Assembly: GCA_025928435.1 (NCBI GenBank)
Contig: JAICJM010000113.1
Coordinates: forward strand, 1 to 12,705
Direction of reading: 5' to 3'
From: Thermoleophilia bacterium
GTDB taxonomy: Bacteria > Actinomycetota > Thermoleophilia > Gaiellales > JAICJC01
Length of the DNA: 12,705 nucleotides
Both the position numbers and the translations under genes were made by a program. The notes beneath the pieces were generated by a model that saw nothing but the letters and a program-made list of their open reading frames with translations, was not told the DNA's origin and ran no database searches. Each line of letters starts with the position of its first letter. Position 1 is the stretch's first letter. Of the stretch, positions 11,980 to 12,705 are shown in pieces.

Positions 11980-12603
11980 ATGAGCGCCGAGATCCTGGAC
12001 GTGGCCGACGGTCTGTGGGTGTGGCGGGTCGAGCATCCCGACTGGGAGCCCGGCGTCGACTGGGCGCCCGCGGTCGCGTCCACGTGCGTCGAATCGGAGG
12101 GCGTCGTGGCGGTCATCGATCCGCTCGATCCGGGGGACGGCTCCGAGGTGTGGGCGCGCCTGGACGCCCGGCCGCCGGCCGTGGCGGCGGTCGTGAAGCC
12201 CGACCACGTTCGGGACGTCGACCTGTTGGTGCGCCGCTACGGCGCCCAGCCGTACGGGCCGTATCTGTTCTGGCGCGACGACATCCCCGAGACCGAGCTC
12301 GAGGGGATCGACCCCGGCAGCGAGCTGCCCGGCGGGATCGTCGCCCTCTACGACGGCCGCGGACGCCAGGAGACGCCGCTCTGGGTTCCCGGGCCACGGG
12401 CGATCGTGTTCGCCGACGCGCTGACCGAACGGGAGGGCGAGCTGCGGGTCTGGGGCACGCCGTGGCACGAGGAGCGCGTGCTCCCCGCCCTGCGCGCGAT
12501 GCTCGATCTGCCGTTCGAGCACGTGATCGTCTCGCACGGCGAGCCGGTGCACGACCGGGCCGCCTTCGAGCGGGCGCTCACTCTGCCGCCGTACGACGGC
12601 TGA
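11980..12603 (+). CDS. Metallo-beta-lactamase-fold protein with incomplete metal site
   Basis: The 207-residue product follows the beta-lactamase fold order: an early strand with WVWRV, VVAVIDPL (42-49), a motif HVRD (76-79) followed by a helix and YGA, VFADAL (143-148) and VIVSHGEPVH (182-191). In canonical members HxHxDH binds two metals. Here only the second His and the Asp of that motif are left (H76, D79), with Pro-Asp before them. D146 and H186 match later ligands. One metal or none may be bound, so hydrolase activity is unproved. The ATG at 11980 was preferred; an in-frame ATG at 11971 would add three residues. GAGGAT at 11967-11972 is a weak -10 7 nt upstream. The gene diverges from dgcA and precedes tRNA-Arg. 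Confidence 0.75.
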   Translation: MSAEILDVADGLWVWRVEHPDWEPGVDWAPAVASTCVESEGVVAVIDPLDPGDGSEVWARLDARPPAVAAVVKPDHVRDVDLLVRRYGAQPYGPYLFWRDDIPETELEGIDPGSELPGGIVALYDGRGRQETPLWVPGPRAIVFADALTEREGELRVWGTPWHEERVLPALRAMLDLPFEHVIVSHGEPVHDRAAFERALTLPPYDG

Positions 12604-12611
12604 CAGCCCGG

Positions 12612-12617
12612 TAGAAT
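12612..12617 (+). promoter_or_regulatory. -10 element of the tRNA-Arg gene
   Basis: TAGAAT lies 15 nt before the 5' end of the mature tRNA, leaving a short 5' leader for RNase P. No clear -35 is visible, because the region upstream is the end of the preceding coding sequence. Confidence 0.5.
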
Positions 12618-12632
12618 CGTCCCCCTGCAGAC

Positions 12633-12705
12633 GCGCCTGTAGCTCAGGGGATAGAGCGTGCGCCTCCGGAGCGCAAGGCCGTAGGTTCGATTCCTACCAG
12701 GCGCA
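12633..12705 (+). tRNA. tRNA-Arg, anticodon CCG
   Basis: A full cloverleaf can be drawn. The acceptor stem GCGCCTG (12633-12639) pairs with CAGGCGC (12698-12704), with discriminator A at 12705. The D stem is GCTC/GAGC. The anticodon stem TGCGC/GCGCA holds loop CTCCGGA (12664-12670), giving anticodon CCG, which reads CGG. The variable loop is five bases, and the T stem GTAGG/CCTAC holds loop TTCGATT. The window ends at the discriminator base, so whether CCA is encoded cannot be seen. The ribonuclease Z gene in this window would process CCA-less precursors. Confidence 0.97.

Noticed and set aside
1..12705. CRISPR array, insertion sequence, prophage or toxin-antitoxin system
   Set aside because: No regularly spaced direct repeats, transposase, integrase, phage structural or toxin motifs were found. 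The tRNA at the right edge shows no visible integration junction within the window.

Overview
The window is about 70% GC or more, dense with genes, rich in GTG starts and TGA stops, and has almost no Shine-Dalgarno sequences. Several genes instead carry a TAnnnT -10 hexamer 6-9 nt before the start codon, the arrangement of leaderless mRNAs. With actinobacterial-type LexA boxes and a mycobacterial-type PyrR leader hairpin, this points to a high-GC actinobacterium. A deep lineage such as Thermoleophilia (Gaiellales or Solirubrobacterales) is my inference from the style of the proteins; nothing here proves it.

Layout. 1-1314: pyrR reads leftwards behind a leader hairpin that sequesters its ribosome binding site; a uracil-DNA-glycosylase-family gene reads rightwards from a leaderless start. 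1330-1370: a GGGGACNGTCCCC inverted repeat between convergent gene ends. 1369-5571, all leftward: lipoprotein beta-propeller, short-chain dehydrogenase, ribonuclease Z (tRNA 3' processing) and a class I methyltransferase. 5666-6095: a small membrane-protein gene reading rightwards, broken by one frameshift. 6098-6666: a leftward two-gene unit, a LysM membrane protein of the YneA/ChiZ type and an unknown 87-residue protein, behind a TTGACA-17-TACCAT promoter with two perfect LexA boxes, so this is an SOS damage-response unit. 6711-7615: a dihydropteroate-synthase homologue whose pABA loop is altered, preceded by a 7-codon upstream ORF. 7558-9788: two tandem M29 metallo-aminopeptidases. 9823-9864: a second, inverted copy of the dispersed repeat. 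9869-11934: a DUF1611 P-loop protein and an enolase-superfamily dipeptide epimerase with a 4-bp overlap; this pair matches DgcN-DgcA of D-glutamate catabolism. 11980-12603: a metallo-beta-lactamase-like protein with an incomplete metal site. 12633-12705: tRNA-Arg(CCG).

How the genes may work together. The epimerase, DUF1611 protein and two aminopeptidases could form a module that takes apart D-Glu-containing murein peptides (inference from adjacency and family). The SOS unit probably delays cell division after DNA damage. Both tightly regulated units (pyrR and the SOS operon) can be read directly from the DNA. No CRISPR array, insertion sequence, prophage or rRNA was seen, and no gene-free stretch exceeds 300 bases. 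The longest gaps are 590-720 and 6628-6742, and both hold regulatory signals.
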